DNA of 64,000 bases from an uncultured Alphaproteobacteria bacterium (lineage in GTDB: Bacteria; Pseudomonadota; Alphaproteobacteria; HIMB59; GCA-002718135): assembly GCA_902613275.1 (NCBI GenBank), contig CACMGM010000003.1, positions 1-64,000 on the forward strand. Reading direction: 5' to 3'. The translations under genes were made by a program, and so were the position numbers. The notes under the pieces were generated by a model that was not told where the DNA came from, ran no database searches, and saw only the letters and a list, made by a program, of their open reading frames with translations. Below are positions 25,106 through 33,428 of the stretch, piece after piece. How positions within the stretch are numbered: the stretch's first letter is position 1; the number at the start of each line of letters is the position of its first letter.

Positions 25106-26734
25106 CTATGCAAACCACCAACGTTCAGAAAGTTTGTTACCGTCACTTTCCCAGTTACCAGCAACATCTTCACCGTGAGCAAGTTTTTTAGAACCAGCAC
25201 CAACGTATTGGTTAAATGCATAAACAATTGCACCACCATCGTAGTTACAAAGAGCTTGTGCTTCCCAGTACATTGATTTTCTTTTTTCTGCATCAAGTTC
25301 TGATCTAGCAGATCTAACAAGTTCATTGAAACGAACAGTTGAATCAGTTTGAACTAGATTACCCCAAGCAGCTTCGTTCCACTCTGTGTCATCTGTGAAT
25401 GCAGCAGACCACATCATATCTTCTGTAGGTCTTCCACCCCAAGAACTCATACTGAAACCTTTAGTGTTCCATACGTTACTCCAGTAACCATCTTCAGGTT
25501 CTTTTTTAACTCGAAGATCGATACCACATTCTTGAGCAGATGCTGCTATCAAGTTAGTTGCATCTGTACATCCTGCATAAGGAACCTCAGAAGTACTAAT
25601 TTCAATTGGTCCACTTACTCCAGATTTTTTCCAGTGATAAGCAGCTTTATCAGCATCGAACTCTCTCTGCTCTAAAGCGCTATTATGGTATGGGTGAGCA
25701 GTAGAGATCGGATGATCATTACCAACAGTACCATATCCAAGCATAATCTTATCAACAATTTCCTGTCTTTTGATTGCAAACTTCATTGCCATACGCACAT
25801 CAAAGTTATCAAACGGTGGAACGTTCAATCTCATTGGAGCTGTATAGTGAGCGTAACCAGAAGCTGCTGTAATTTCTACACTAGGATTTCTAGTCAATAG
25901 ATTAGCAGTTCTAAGATCAACACCATTCATCCAATCAATTTCACCGTTTAATAATGCTGCTTGTCTAGTAGCAGGATCATTAATTCCGATTACTTCAACT
26001 GAATCAAAGTGTGCAACACTATCACCTTTGAAATAATTTGGATTTCTTTTTCCAAATTTTGCACCAACACCAGGATTGAATTCATCCATAATATATGGAC
26101 CAGTTCCAATCGTTGATTGAGCATCAACAACTCCATCTTTTGTTGGTTTAATCATAATGTGATAGTCAGTAGTTATTGCAGGCCAATCGGCATTTGCACC
26201 TTTTAGCTTAAAAATAACTCTGTCATTTCCATCAGCAGAAACTGTTTCAATTTGAGATAAAAGTCCACCTGCTGCCGAAGCAGTATCTGGATTCATATGA
26301 TACTGATAGTTGAGCACAACATCTTCTGCTGTCATTGATTTACCATTATGGAATTCAACACCTTTGCGAAGATTATATACCCATGTTTGAGCATCGTCTG
26401 ATTCAATTGACTCAGCAAGCTCTCCAACAATTGTGTGATCTGAATCAACAACAGTTAAACAGTTCTGATATGACCAAGCAGTAGCTTGCATAAATGAGCT
26501 CTGATAAGTTGCTGGATCAAGAGTATCAGTTGCATCTGCTGCACTATTACCCCATCTTAAATGTCCACCTTTTTTTGGTGTAGCTGCAACTGCTTTATCT
26601 GCTAATGATAATGCAATTGGTAGCGTGACCCCAGTAGCAAGGACAGACATCATGAACTGTCTTCTATCAATAAGCCCTTTTGTTAGCTTTGAAGACTGTT
26701 CTTCAATGTATTTGTCTATTTTCTTATTTTTCAT
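25106..26734 (-). CDS. Family 5 extracellular solute-binding protein, Tat-exported (dipeptide-type ABC importer)
   Basis: Periplasmic receptor of a peptide/opine/nickel-type ABC transporter, 542 residues. A twin-arginine motif RRQFMM lies at residues 24-29, followed by a hydrophobic segment and an AVA cleavage site before the mature region. The SBP family 5 pattern follows, with the LRKGVEFHNG block and a C-terminal region rich in Trp. I start it at the ATG at 26734, which has a GGGAGG Shine-Dalgarno 4 bases upstream; a longer frame to 26758 lacks that support. It is divergent from the permease genes and is followed by a hairpin and the demethylase genes, so it probably binds the compound they degrade. 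Confidence 0.88.
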   Translation of the reverse strand: MKNKKIDKYIEEQSSKLTKGLIDRRQFMMSVLATGVTLPIALSLADKAVAATPKKGGHLRWGNSAADATDTLDPATYQSSFMQATAWSYQNCLTVVDSDHTIVGELAESIESDDAQTWVYNLRKGVEFHNGKSMTAEDVVLNYQYHMNPDTASAAGGLLSQIETVSADGNDRVIFKLKGANADWPAITTDYHIMIKPTKDGVVDAQSTIGTGPYIMDEFNPGVGAKFGKRNPNYFKGDSVAHFDSVEVIGINDPATRQAALLNGEIDWMNGVDLRTANLLTRNPSVEITAASGYAHYTAPMRLNVPPFDNFDVRMAMKFAIKRQEIVDKIMLGYGTVGNDHPISTAHPYHNSALEQREFDADKAAYHWKKSGVSGPIEISTSEVPYAGCTDATNLIAASAQECGIDLRVKKEPEDGYWSNVWNTKGFSMSSWGGRPTEDMMWSAAFTDDTEWNEAAWGNLVQTDSTVRFNELVRSARSELDAEKRKSMYWEAQALCNYDGGAIVYAFNQYVGAGSKKLAHGEDVAGNWESDGNKLSERWWFA

Positions 26735-26738
26735 TTGT

Positions 26739-26745
26739 CCTCCCT
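26739..26745 (-). promoter_or_regulatory. Strong ribosome binding site of the binding-protein gene
   Basis: The minus strand reads AGGGAGG, ending 4 bases before the ATG at 26734. Most genes in this window have weak or no such sequence, so this marks the chosen start and suggests high translation of the binding protein. Confidence 0.75.
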
Positions 26746-26751
26746 TATAAT

Positions 26752-26777
26752 TGAACAAAAACCTAAGATTTTGTTCA
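26752..26777 (-). promoter_or_regulatory. Leader hairpin or operator upstream of the binding-protein gene
   Basis: Perfect inverted repeat with 9-base arms, TGAACAAAA and TTTTGTTCA, and an 8-base spacer. It lies 6 bases upstream of the ribosome binding site of the binding-protein gene, in the spacer between the two divergent operons. It could be a 5'-leader stem-loop or a regulator binding site; sequence alone does not distinguish these. Confidence 0.5.
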
Positions 26778-26877
26778 TAATTTCTAAAAATTTAACAAAA
26801 AACAAACTTAAGTTAGTTTATAAAAACATATATAACGTTTTAATTCAACGTATAAATTATTAATTTTAGCTTACATG

Positions 26878-26907
26878 TTGACCTAATTTAGACAAAACTT
26901 TAAGAAT
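26878..26907 (+). promoter_or_regulatory. Candidate sigma-70 promoter of the ABC permease operon
   Basis: TTGACC (one mismatch to TTGACA) at 26878-26883 is followed after 18 bases by AAGAAT at 26902-26907, four of six matches to TATAAT. It would give a short leader of about 20 bases before the AAGGAGGG ribosome binding site. Prediction only. Confidence 0.4.
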
Positions 26908-26922
26908 TAAGATTGTATCTTT

Positions 26923-26930
26923 AAGGAGGG
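26923..26930 (+). promoter_or_regulatory. Strong ribosome binding site that points to a non-ATG start
   Basis: AAGGAGGG is a near-ideal Shine-Dalgarno sequence. No ATG, GTG or TTG follows at normal spacing. The in-frame codon ATT at 26935 lies 5 bases after GGAGG, while the first conventional start, TTG at 26968, is 37 bases away. This decides the start proposed for the first permease gene. Confidence 0.65.
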
Positions 26931-26934
26931 TAAT

Positions 26935-27933
26935 ATTAGTAGAATTCATCCAATATTTAGAACAATTTTGTTAAGGCTTAGCCTTGGCCTCGTTACAGTT
27001 TTTGCATTTTCGGTAATAATATTTAGTACATTCTCTTTTTTACCGGGAGACTTTGCCACGGAAATATTAGGTCAAAGTGCAACAAAATCTGCAGTAAAAG
27101 CCCTAAGAGCAGAATTGGGTTTAGATAAACCTCCGGTAACAAGATATTTTGATTGGTTAGGAAATGTTTTTCAAGGAGATTTTGGTAGTTCTTTCTCTGG
27201 AAGATCTAAAGTTCAAGGGGATCAAGGTGATAGGTCTAGAGAAGTTGTTGGTTTAATTGTCCCCAGATTAAAGAATACATTATTTTTAACAGGGGTTGCC
27301 GCCATGTTGGCTATTCCTCTATCTTTAATCTTAGGTATCTCAGCAGCATTATACAGAAACTCTTATTATGATAGGTCAGCAAATGGAGTTAGCTTAGTAA
27401 CCGTATCTTCACCAGAATTTTTTACAGCCTATATTTTTATTCTTTTACTAGCGACACTGTTTCCAGTTTTTCCAACTATTTCTAATGTGGATGAAGCTTC
27501 AACTTTGGCTGAAAGATTTTACAGGACTGCTCTTCCAGTTTTTACTTTGACATTAATTACTATGGGTCACATGATGAGAATGACAAGGTCAGCGATAATA
27601 AATATCTTATCAAGTGAATATATTGAAATGGCAAAATTATCGGGAGCTTCTAGATACGAGGTAATTGTTAAACACGCACTTCCAAATGCTTGGGCACCTA
27701 TTTCTCAAGTAATTGCAATAAACTTAGCTTATATGTTGATTGGCTCAGTTGTTGTTGAATATGTTTTTAACTATCAAGGTATTGGTAGGTTGATGGTCGG
27801 ATCAGTCTATAATCGAGATTTACCCGTTGTTCAAGCTTGTGCATTAATTTTTGCATCAACATATGTAATATTAAATTTAATTGCTGACTTGATCGGAATT
27901 ATTTCTAACCCAAGGTTACTATATCCCAAATGA
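26935..27933 (+). CDS. Dipeptide-type ABC transporter permease (DppB family)
   Basis: First inner-membrane permease of the importer whose binding protein is encoded divergently. It has the N-terminal transmembrane segment followed by a FLPGD block and an ELGLDKPPVTRYFDWL segment, and about five further membrane spans. The EAA-type cytoplasmic loop is EMAKLSGASRYEVIVKHALP near residue 230. The start is uncertain: the frame is open back to a stop at 26908, and the strong ribosome binding site favours a rare ATT start at 26935, giving 332 residues. The fallback TTG at 26968 gives 321 residues and still keeps the first membrane span. It overlaps the second permease by 4 bp. Confidence 0.85.
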   Translation: MSRIHPIFRTILLRLSLGLVTVFAFSVIIFSTFSFLPGDFATEILGQSATKSAVKALRAELGLDKPPVTRYFDWLGNVFQGDFGSSFSGRSKVQGDQGDRSREVVGLIVPRLKNTLFLTGVAAMLAIPLSLILGISAALYRNSYYDRSANGVSLVTVSSPEFFTAYIFILLLATLFPVFPTISNVDEASTLAERFYRTALPVFTLTLITMGHMMRMTRSAIINILSSEYIEMAKLSGASRYEVIVKHALPNAWAPISQVIAINLAYMLIGSVVVEYVFNYQGIGRLMVGSVYNRDLPVVQACALIFASTYVILNLIADLIGIISNPRLLYPK

Positions 27934-28850
27934 GCGAAAATTTATCTTATTCTGCAAAAAGTGAAGTTGCAAATTTAATTAAAAGAAGAACTAGATTAGA
28001 AAGATTAAAAATTGCCTTATCAAAAGCTCCAATCTCAGCTTGGTTTGGTATGATTGTACTATTTATATATTTTTTTGCTGCAATATTTGCTCCCTTAATT
28101 GCTCCACATGGAGAAGCAGAAATATTCCCAGTAGCTTATGCTCCTTGGGGTGATGGTCATATATTTGGTACTGATCAAATTGGAAGAGATATTTTTTCTC
28201 GCATTATCTATGCTGCAAGAAATACAATTGGTATTTGTTTATTGGCTACTTTTATTGCTTTAGGAATTGGAACAGTATTTGGAATTATAGCTGCTCTGGA
28301 TAGAAGGTATTTAGATCAGCTATTAAGTAGAATAGTAGACACGCTTATGGCTATACCTGTAATGATTTTTACTTTTATACTTTTATCAGTTTTTGGACCT
28401 ACTAATTTTAATTTAATTGTCATTTTAGGAATTTTGGAGTCAACTAGATTTTTTAGAATATCAAGATCAGTTGCTGTTGGTCAAGTTGTTCTAGAATATG
28501 TAGAGGTCGCGAGATTAAGAGGTGAAAATTTATCATATATTATTTTCAGAGAAATACTTCCTAATATAGCTTCACCTTTGATTATTGAGTTTGGCTTAAG
28601 GTTCATATTTATAATTTTTACAATATCTAGTTTAAGTTTTTTAGGAATTGGCATTCAACCCCCTTCAGCAGATTGGGCATCAATGGTGAGGGAAAATGCA
28701 ATACTTATTCAATATGCGCAATATGATATAACTGCAGGTTTAACACCATTAATTCCAGCTGCTGCAATTGCTTTACTTTGTGTATCAATTAATTTTGTTG
28801 TTGATTGGTATCTTTACATTACTAGCGGATTAAAAGATGACGTTAAATAA
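27930..28850 (+). CDS. Dipeptide-type ABC transporter permease (DppC family)
   Basis: Second permease of the importer, 306 residues. A cytoplasmic N-terminus is followed by a membrane span at about residue 40, the IFGTDQIGRDIFSR motif typical of DppC, and about five more spans. The ATPase-contact loop is EVARLRGENLSYIIFREILPN (about residue 190-210, shown only in outline by position). The FLGIGIQPPSADWA block near the C-terminus is also characteristic. Start and stop overlap the neighbours by 4 and 14 bp, so translation of the four-protein importer is coupled. Confidence 0.9.
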   Translation: MSENLSYSAKSEVANLIKRRTRLERLKIALSKAPISAWFGMIVLFIYFFAAIFAPLIAPHGEAEIFPVAYAPWGDGHIFGTDQIGRDIFSRIIYAARNTIGICLLATFIALGIGTVFGIIAALDRRYLDQLLSRIVDTLMAIPVMIFTFILLSVFGPTNFNLIVILGILESTRFFRISRSVAVGQVVLEYVEVARLRGENLSYIIFREILPNIASPLIIEFGLRFIFIIFTISSLSFLGIGIQPPSADWASMVRENAILIQYAQYDITAGLTPLIPAAAIALLCVSINFVVDWYLYITSGLKDDVK

Positions 28851-30450
28851 ATCAAAAGAACTCCTGCTTGAAATGAAAAATATCCATATTGATGGATTTT
28901 CAGATGAGAGATGGCATAAAATTTTAAAAGGTGTAGATTTGACTTTACACAGAGGAGAAATACTAGGATTAATTGGAGAGAGTGGTGCCGGAAAATCTAC
29001 TATGGGTAAAGCTGCAATGGGCTATACCCAACCAGGTTGTAAGATTATAAAAGGAGAAATTAATTTTAATGGCATAGACCTCGCTAAACTAACTGAATTT
29101 GAAAAGAGAAAAATTTGGGGAACTAAAATATCTTATGTTGCTCAATCAGCAGCAGCATCTTTTAATCCTGCTCATAGATTAATGGAGCAAACAATAAGTG
29201 CTGCTAATAGATTAAAGATAAATCCAACGGATGTGTTAAAAAAAGATGCGGTTCAACTTTATGAATCACTACAGCTTCCAGATGCGGAAAATATAGGAAA
29301 TAGATACCCGCATCAAGTATCTGGAGGGCAACTACAAAGAATAATGACTGCAATGGCTATGTCCCCAAGACCAGAGTTAATTATATTTGATGAGCCCACA
29401 ACAGCTTTAGATGTAACAACTCAAGTTGAAGTATTATCTGCTATGAGATCTATAGTAGATAAATTTAATACAGCAGCAATTTATATTACTCATGATTTAG
29501 CCGTAGTTGCGCAAATGGCTGATAGAATAAAAGTTTTGCGATACGGTGAAGAAGTTGAAGAAGCTGAAACAAGAGATATGCTATCAAACCCAAAAGAAGA
29601 ATACACCAAATCTCTATGGTCAGTAAGATCACTGATCAAGCCTGAAGAAACAAATGAAGATTATATGTTGTCTATTAAAAATATTGATGCAGCATATGGC
29701 TCATCAAAGGTCTTACATAATGTTTCTATAGATATTCCTAAAGGTAAAACAGTAGCTATAGTTGGTGAAAGTGGATCAGGAAAATCAACAACAGCAAGAG
29801 TAATTACAGGCTTACTTCCTCAATTAAAAGGAGAAATAATTTTTGATGGAAAAAAATTGTCTCCAAAACTTGAGCAAAGGTCAAAAGAAGAATTAAGAAG
29901 AATTCAAATAATTTTTCAAATGCCTGACACTGCAATGAACCCTCGTCAAACTGTTGATGAAATAATAGGAAGGCCAATAGAATTTTATCAAGGTATAAAA
30001 GGAAAAGAAAGAGAAGCAAAAGTTATTGAATTATTAAAAATGATTGAGCTAGATGAAACTTTTTTAGATAGATTACCATCCGAATTATCTGGAGGTCAAA
30101 AACAGAGAATATGCATTGCAAGAGCTTTAGCGGCTAACCCAGATTTAATTATTTGTGATGAAGTAACATCAGCACTAGATCAAATTGTTCAAGAAGGAAT
30201 ATTAAAATTACTCCAAAAATTACAAAAAGAGCTTGGTGTTACTTATATTTTTATAACCCATGATATAGCAACGGTTAAAGCAATCTCAGATGAAATAGTT
30301 GTTATGTATCAAGGTGAGGTAGTGGAACAGGGTTTGAAAAGTAAAATTTTGAATCCACCATATCCTGATTATACAGAACTTTTATTGTCTTCAGTCCCAG
30401 AAATGGATCCTGATTGGCTAACCAATCTTCTGAATAAAAGATCTTACTAG
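28837..30450 (+). CDS. Fused double-domain ABC ATPase (DppD-DppF type)
   Basis: Supplies ATP hydrolysis for the importer. The 537-residue protein contains two complete nucleotide-binding domains: Walker A GESGAGKST, signature VSGGQ and Walker B IIFDEPTTALD in the first, and GESGSGKST, LSGGQ and IICDEVTSALD in the second (Val replaces the usual Pro after DE). Each half has the oligopeptide-type C-terminal extension. Fusion of the two ATPases is known in this transporter class. The last gene of the importer overlaps the second permease by 14 bp. A small unknown gene follows after 18 bp. Confidence 0.9.
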   Translation: MTLNKSKELLLEMKNIHIDGFSDERWHKILKGVDLTLHRGEILGLIGESGAGKSTMGKAAMGYTQPGCKIIKGEINFNGIDLAKLTEFEKRKIWGTKISYVAQSAAASFNPAHRLMEQTISAANRLKINPTDVLKKDAVQLYESLQLPDAENIGNRYPHQVSGGQLQRIMTAMAMSPRPELIIFDEPTTALDVTTQVEVLSAMRSIVDKFNTAAIYITHDLAVVAQMADRIKVLRYGEEVEEAETRDMLSNPKEEYTKSLWSVRSLIKPEETNEDYMLSIKNIDAAYGSSKVLHNVSIDIPKGKTVAIVGESGSGKSTTARVITGLLPQLKGEIIFDGKKLSPKLEQRSKEELRRIQIIFQMPDTAMNPRQTVDEIIGRPIEFYQGIKGKEREAKVIELLKMIELDETFLDRLPSELSGGQKQRICIARALAANPDLIICDEVTSALDQIVQEGILKLLQKLQKELGVTYIFITHDIATVKAISDEIVVMYQGEVVEQGLKSKILNPPYPDYTELLLSSVPEMDPDWLTNLLNKRSY

Positions 30451-30468
30451 TAATCTATATTTTAAATA

Positions 30469-30735
30469 ATGAATATATTTAAATTTTTACTTAATTTTTT
30501 TTCTAGCAAAGAAAATAGAATAGATAATCTAGAAGCAAAAAATATAATGATAATTGAGAACAGTTTTAATAAAGATAATTTAACATTAGGTTCTATTTAC
30601 AAAGTAAATCAAAATATAAAACTAAAAAATTTTAAAAATAAAATTCTTGAAGATAGCTTAACAATAGTAGTTACTGACAATAAAGGTAAAACTATTGGAT
30701 ATATTTCTAAAAAAGAGATAGATAATATTCAATAA
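30469..30735 (+). CDS. Small protein of unknown function (88 aa)
   Basis: A short basic protein. Residues 1-13 are hydrophobic and may be a membrane anchor or signal sequence, followed by a mostly beta-like region with VVTDNKGKTIGYISKKE near the C-terminus, the type of segment seen in small beta-barrel or HIRAN-like domains. I do not recognise the family. It starts 18 bp after the ABC ATPase stop and its stop is directly followed by the SDR start codon, so it links the importer to the next two enzymes in one likely operon. Confidence 0.6.
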   Translation: MNIFKFLLNFFSSKENRIDNLEAKNIMIIENSFNKDNLTLGSIYKVNQNIKLKNFKNKILEDSLTIVVTDNKGKTIGYISKKEIDNIQ

Positions 30736-31518
30736 ATGAAAATTAATCTTAGTAAAAAAAATTATATTATTTCTGCTGGTGCAGATGGCTTAGGTTTTGC
30801 TATAGCAAATAAAATAATCAGTTCAGGTGGAAAAGTATATTTATCTGATATAAATAAATCAAAAATTAATAAAATAAATTTAAATAAAAAATATCGTAAT
30901 AAAATATTCGCTAAACACTTAGACTGCACAAATCCAAAAGACATTAAAGAATATTTTAAATCTCTATCTAACTTAAAAAAAATAGATGGATTAATAAATA
31001 ATATAGGTATTGCAGGACCTACAAAGTATCTTCAAAATATTTCAATAGATGAATGGGATAACACAATAAAAACCAATTTAAGTTCACATTTTTATTTTAC
31101 AAAATTTGCTATTCCATTTTTAAAAAAAGCAAAAAAAGGATCTATCATTAATTTATCTTCAACTGCAGGATTATATGGTTTTGCTCAACGTTCACCATAT
31201 GCATCAAGTAAATGGGCAATAATTGGATTAACTAAAACATTAGCAGTTGAATTAGGAAAATTTAAAATACGTGTGAATGCAATTTGTCCTGGTTCTGTTA
31301 ATGGCGATAGAATGGATAGAGTAATAAATGCTAAAGCTAAATTAATTAATTCAACAAATAAACAAGTAAGAAAAGAATTAGAGTCAATGGTTTCATTAAA
31401 CACATTTGTAGAAAAAGAAGATATTGCATCAATGGCATTATTTTTATTGAGCGATGCTTCAGAAAATGTATCTGGTCAAATCATGACTGTTGATGGAAAT
31501 ACTGAAAGAATGAATTAG
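30736..31518 (+). CDS. Short-chain dehydrogenase/reductase
   Basis: NAD(P)-dependent oxidoreductase of 260 residues. The nucleotide-binding motif is SAGADGLGFAIA with the NNIGIAG block after it, the catalytic Ser is in NLSSTAGL and the Tyr-x3-Lys in YASSKWA. The C-terminus has the common SGQIMTVDGN block. It probably interconverts a hydroxy and a keto group of a small metabolite. The start codon immediately follows the stop of the small gene, and its stop shares one base with the GTG of the GMC gene, so all three are co-expressed. Substrate unknown. Confidence 0.85.
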   Translation: MKINLSKKNYIISAGADGLGFAIANKIISSGGKVYLSDINKSKINKINLNKKYRNKIFAKHLDCTNPKDIKEYFKSLSNLKKIDGLINNIGIAGPTKYLQNISIDEWDNTIKTNLSSHFYFTKFAIPFLKKAKKGSIINLSSTAGLYGFAQRSPYASSKWAIIGLTKTLAVELGKFKIRVNAICPGSVNGDRMDRVINAKAKLINSTNKQVRKELESMVSLNTFVEKEDIASMALFLLSDASENVSGQIMTVDGNTERMN

Positions 31519-33119
31519 TGGATAAAAACGCTGACTACATCATTGTTGGAGCAGGGTCAGCAGGTTGTGTTTTAGCTAACAGATTGTCTTCACAATCTAA
31601 GAATTCTGTAATTTTATTAGAAGCTGGCCCATCCAGTAAAACCTGGAAAGTTGATATGCCAAGTGCACTTCTATATGCAATGCATGACCCAAAATATAAT
31701 TGGAAATATTATACTGAGCCTGAGCCATTTCTAAATAATAGATCTTTATATTGTCCAAGAGGTAAAATGATCGGGGGATGCTCTTCGCATAACGGAATGG
31801 TTTTCGCTAGAGGTCATAAAGAGGATTTTGATAGATGGTCTTCAAGTGGTTTAACTAATTGGTCATATGAAAAAGTTTTACCTTTTTTTAAAAAATTAGA
31901 AACTTGGTCTCATGATAGTAATGTAAGAGGTAAAGAGGGACCATTAAAAGTAAATAAATCAAACATAGATAAAAAATACTCTCTATTTAAAAAAGTTTTA
32001 GAAGCTGCACAAGAAGCTGGATATAAAATATTTAATGACTCTAACAGTATTGATAAGGAAGGTTTTGGAACTTTTGATGTAACAATAAACAAAGGTGTAA
32101 GACAAAGTGTTGCTAAAGCATATTTAGAGCCAATTCAAAATAGAAAAAATCTAAGAATAATAAATAATATTGATGTTAAAAAAATTCTTTTTAAAAATAA
32201 AACTGCAATTGGTATTGAAACGATTAAAAAAAATATAACTAATAATTATTTAGCCAATAAAGAAGTTATACTTTGTGCTGGTTCAATTAATTCACCTAAA
32301 ATTCTTCAATTATCCGGAATAGGTAATGAAACGTATCTTAAAAGCTTGGGAATAGAAGTTATTAATAATTTAGTTGGGGTGGGAGAAAATTTACAAGATC
32401 ATTTAGAGATGTATATTCAATATAAATCTAAAAAAAATGAAACATTACATTCTTTAGCAACAAATTTTCTATATCAAGCAATAGAAGGATCAAAATGGTT
32501 TTTATTTAAAAAAGGTAGGTTAGCAAACTCACACTTAGAGTTAGGAGGTTTTGTTAAATCTGACAAATCATATAATCACCCAAACCTACAATTTCATTTT
32601 TTTCCCTACTTAGTTATTAATCATGGTCTAGAAAATCCTAATTTTGAAGCTTTTCAATTTCATGTTTGTCCAAATAGACCAAAAAGTAGGGGGTTTGTTA
32701 AAATTAAAACAAATAACTATAAAGATGATCCTAAAATACAATTTAATTATCTTAAGCATGAAGACGATTTAAAACAAATGAGAGAAGGTGTAGGAATTGC
32801 TAAAAAAATTTTGTCTCAAAAAGCACTTAAAGAATATGTTGGTACAGAAATTAGGCCTGGGAAGAATGTATCTAATCAAAATGAATTAGATGAAGTTATT
32901 AAAAATACATCTGAATCTGCGTATCATCCGTCATGCACAAATAAAATGGGTGAGGACAAAACTTCAGTTGTAGACCAAGACCTAAGGGTTCATGGAATTC
33001 AAAACTTAAGAGTTGTTGATGCTTCTGTAATGCCGGATATTGTTAGTGCTAATTTAAATGCAACAACTATTATGATTGCTGAAAAAGCTTATGACCAAAT
33101 AAATAGTACCGTTAGTTAG
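31518..33119 (+). CDS. GMC-family FAD-dependent oxidoreductase (second copy)
   Basis: Flavoprotein alcohol dehydrogenase of 533 residues that starts with GTG. FAD motif VGAGSAGCVLANRL at about residue 8, GMC signature RGKMIGGCSSHNGMVFARG near residue 85, second signature GSINSPKILQLSGIG near residue 255, and C-terminal active-site block YHPSCTNKMG near residue 475. It differs from the copy at 14023 and is paired with an SDR in place of an aldehyde dehydrogenase. It is the last gene of the run beginning with the ABC importer, so it may process the same imported compound. A 59-residue minus-strand gene converges on it. Confidence 0.85.
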   Translation: MDKNADYIIVGAGSAGCVLANRLSSQSKNSVILLEAGPSSKTWKVDMPSALLYAMHDPKYNWKYYTEPEPFLNNRSLYCPRGKMIGGCSSHNGMVFARGHKEDFDRWSSSGLTNWSYEKVLPFFKKLETWSHDSNVRGKEGPLKVNKSNIDKKYSLFKKVLEAAQEAGYKIFNDSNSIDKEGFGTFDVTINKGVRQSVAKAYLEPIQNRKNLRIINNIDVKKILFKNKTAIGIETIKKNITNNYLANKEVILCAGSINSPKILQLSGIGNETYLKSLGIEVINNLVGVGENLQDHLEMYIQYKSKKNETLHSLATNFLYQAIEGSKWFLFKKGRLANSHLELGGFVKSDKSYNHPNLQFHFFPYLVINHGLENPNFEAFQFHVCPNRPKSRGFVKIKTNNYKDDPKIQFNYLKHEDDLKQMREGVGIAKKILSQKALKEYVGTEIRPGKNVSNQNELDEVIKNTSESAYHPSCTNKMGEDKTSVVDQDLRVHGIQNLRVVDASVMPDIVSANLNATTIMIAEKAYDQINSTVS

Positions 33120-33139
33120 AGAGATAAAATCTAATTTAA

Positions 33140-33319
33140 TTAGATCGTTTTTCTTCTAAGAGTCCAACCGTATCTTTCGCTGTAGTATGCTTCGATACCA
33201 TCAGCAAGATTAAGGTCATAATTTGAGTCTATAGATCCTTCAAGAACCTTCTTCTCAATAGAACTCTGCTCTAGGCTTTCTTTTTGGTTATTAATATTTT
33301 CTGTTAATTTACTGTTCAT
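33140..33319 (-). CDS. Unannotated small protein (59 aa)
   Basis: An open frame of 59 codons that starts with ATG at 33319 and ends at TAA at 33140. The protein has a Gln/Glu/Ser-rich first half and a C-terminal half with GIEAYYSERYGWTLRRK, an aromatic and basic end that looks coding rather than random. It fills most of the 307 bp between the GMC gene and the regulator gene. The same TTGTAAA direct repeat found before the regulator start lies directly before its ATG, with at most one base between, so it is probably controlled by the same regulator. I do not recognise the family. Confidence 0.6.
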   Translation of the reverse strand: MNSKLTENINNQKESLEQSSIEKKVLEGSIDSNYDLNLADGIEAYYSERYGWTLRRKTI

Positions 33320-33338
33320 ATTTACAGATTTTACAAAT
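33320..33338 (-). promoter_or_regulatory. Direct-repeat operator at the start of the small gene
   Basis: Read on the minus strand the site is ATTTGTAAAATCTGTAAAT, two TGTAAA units 9 bases apart, ending at the ATG of the 59-residue gene. A matching site lies at the start of the divergent ScfR-type regulator. The motif resembles those bound by RamB/ScfR-type regulators in general form; binding is inferred. Confidence 0.55.
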
Positions 33339-33410
33339 ACATAATAAAATAAAAAAAACTAGAGTTTTTCTTAGTTTTAATGTAAAGAAAATTACTTTGA
33401 ATTTATTATT

Positions 33411-33428
33411 TTTGTAAATTTTGTAAAT
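33411..33428 (+). promoter_or_regulatory. Direct-repeat operator at the start of the ScfR-type regulator gene
   Basis: TTTGTAAATTTTGTAAAT contains two TTGTAAAT units 9 bases apart. Its last two bases are the first two of the regulator start codon, so bound protein would block initiation. It matches the minus-strand site at 33320-33338 in sequence and spacing, which suggests autoregulation of the regulator. Confidence 0.6.

Noticed and set aside
25054..25326. 90-codon frame overlapping the end of the binding-protein gene
   Set aside because: It lies on the same strand in another frame of the binding-protein C-terminus, which is itself well supported.
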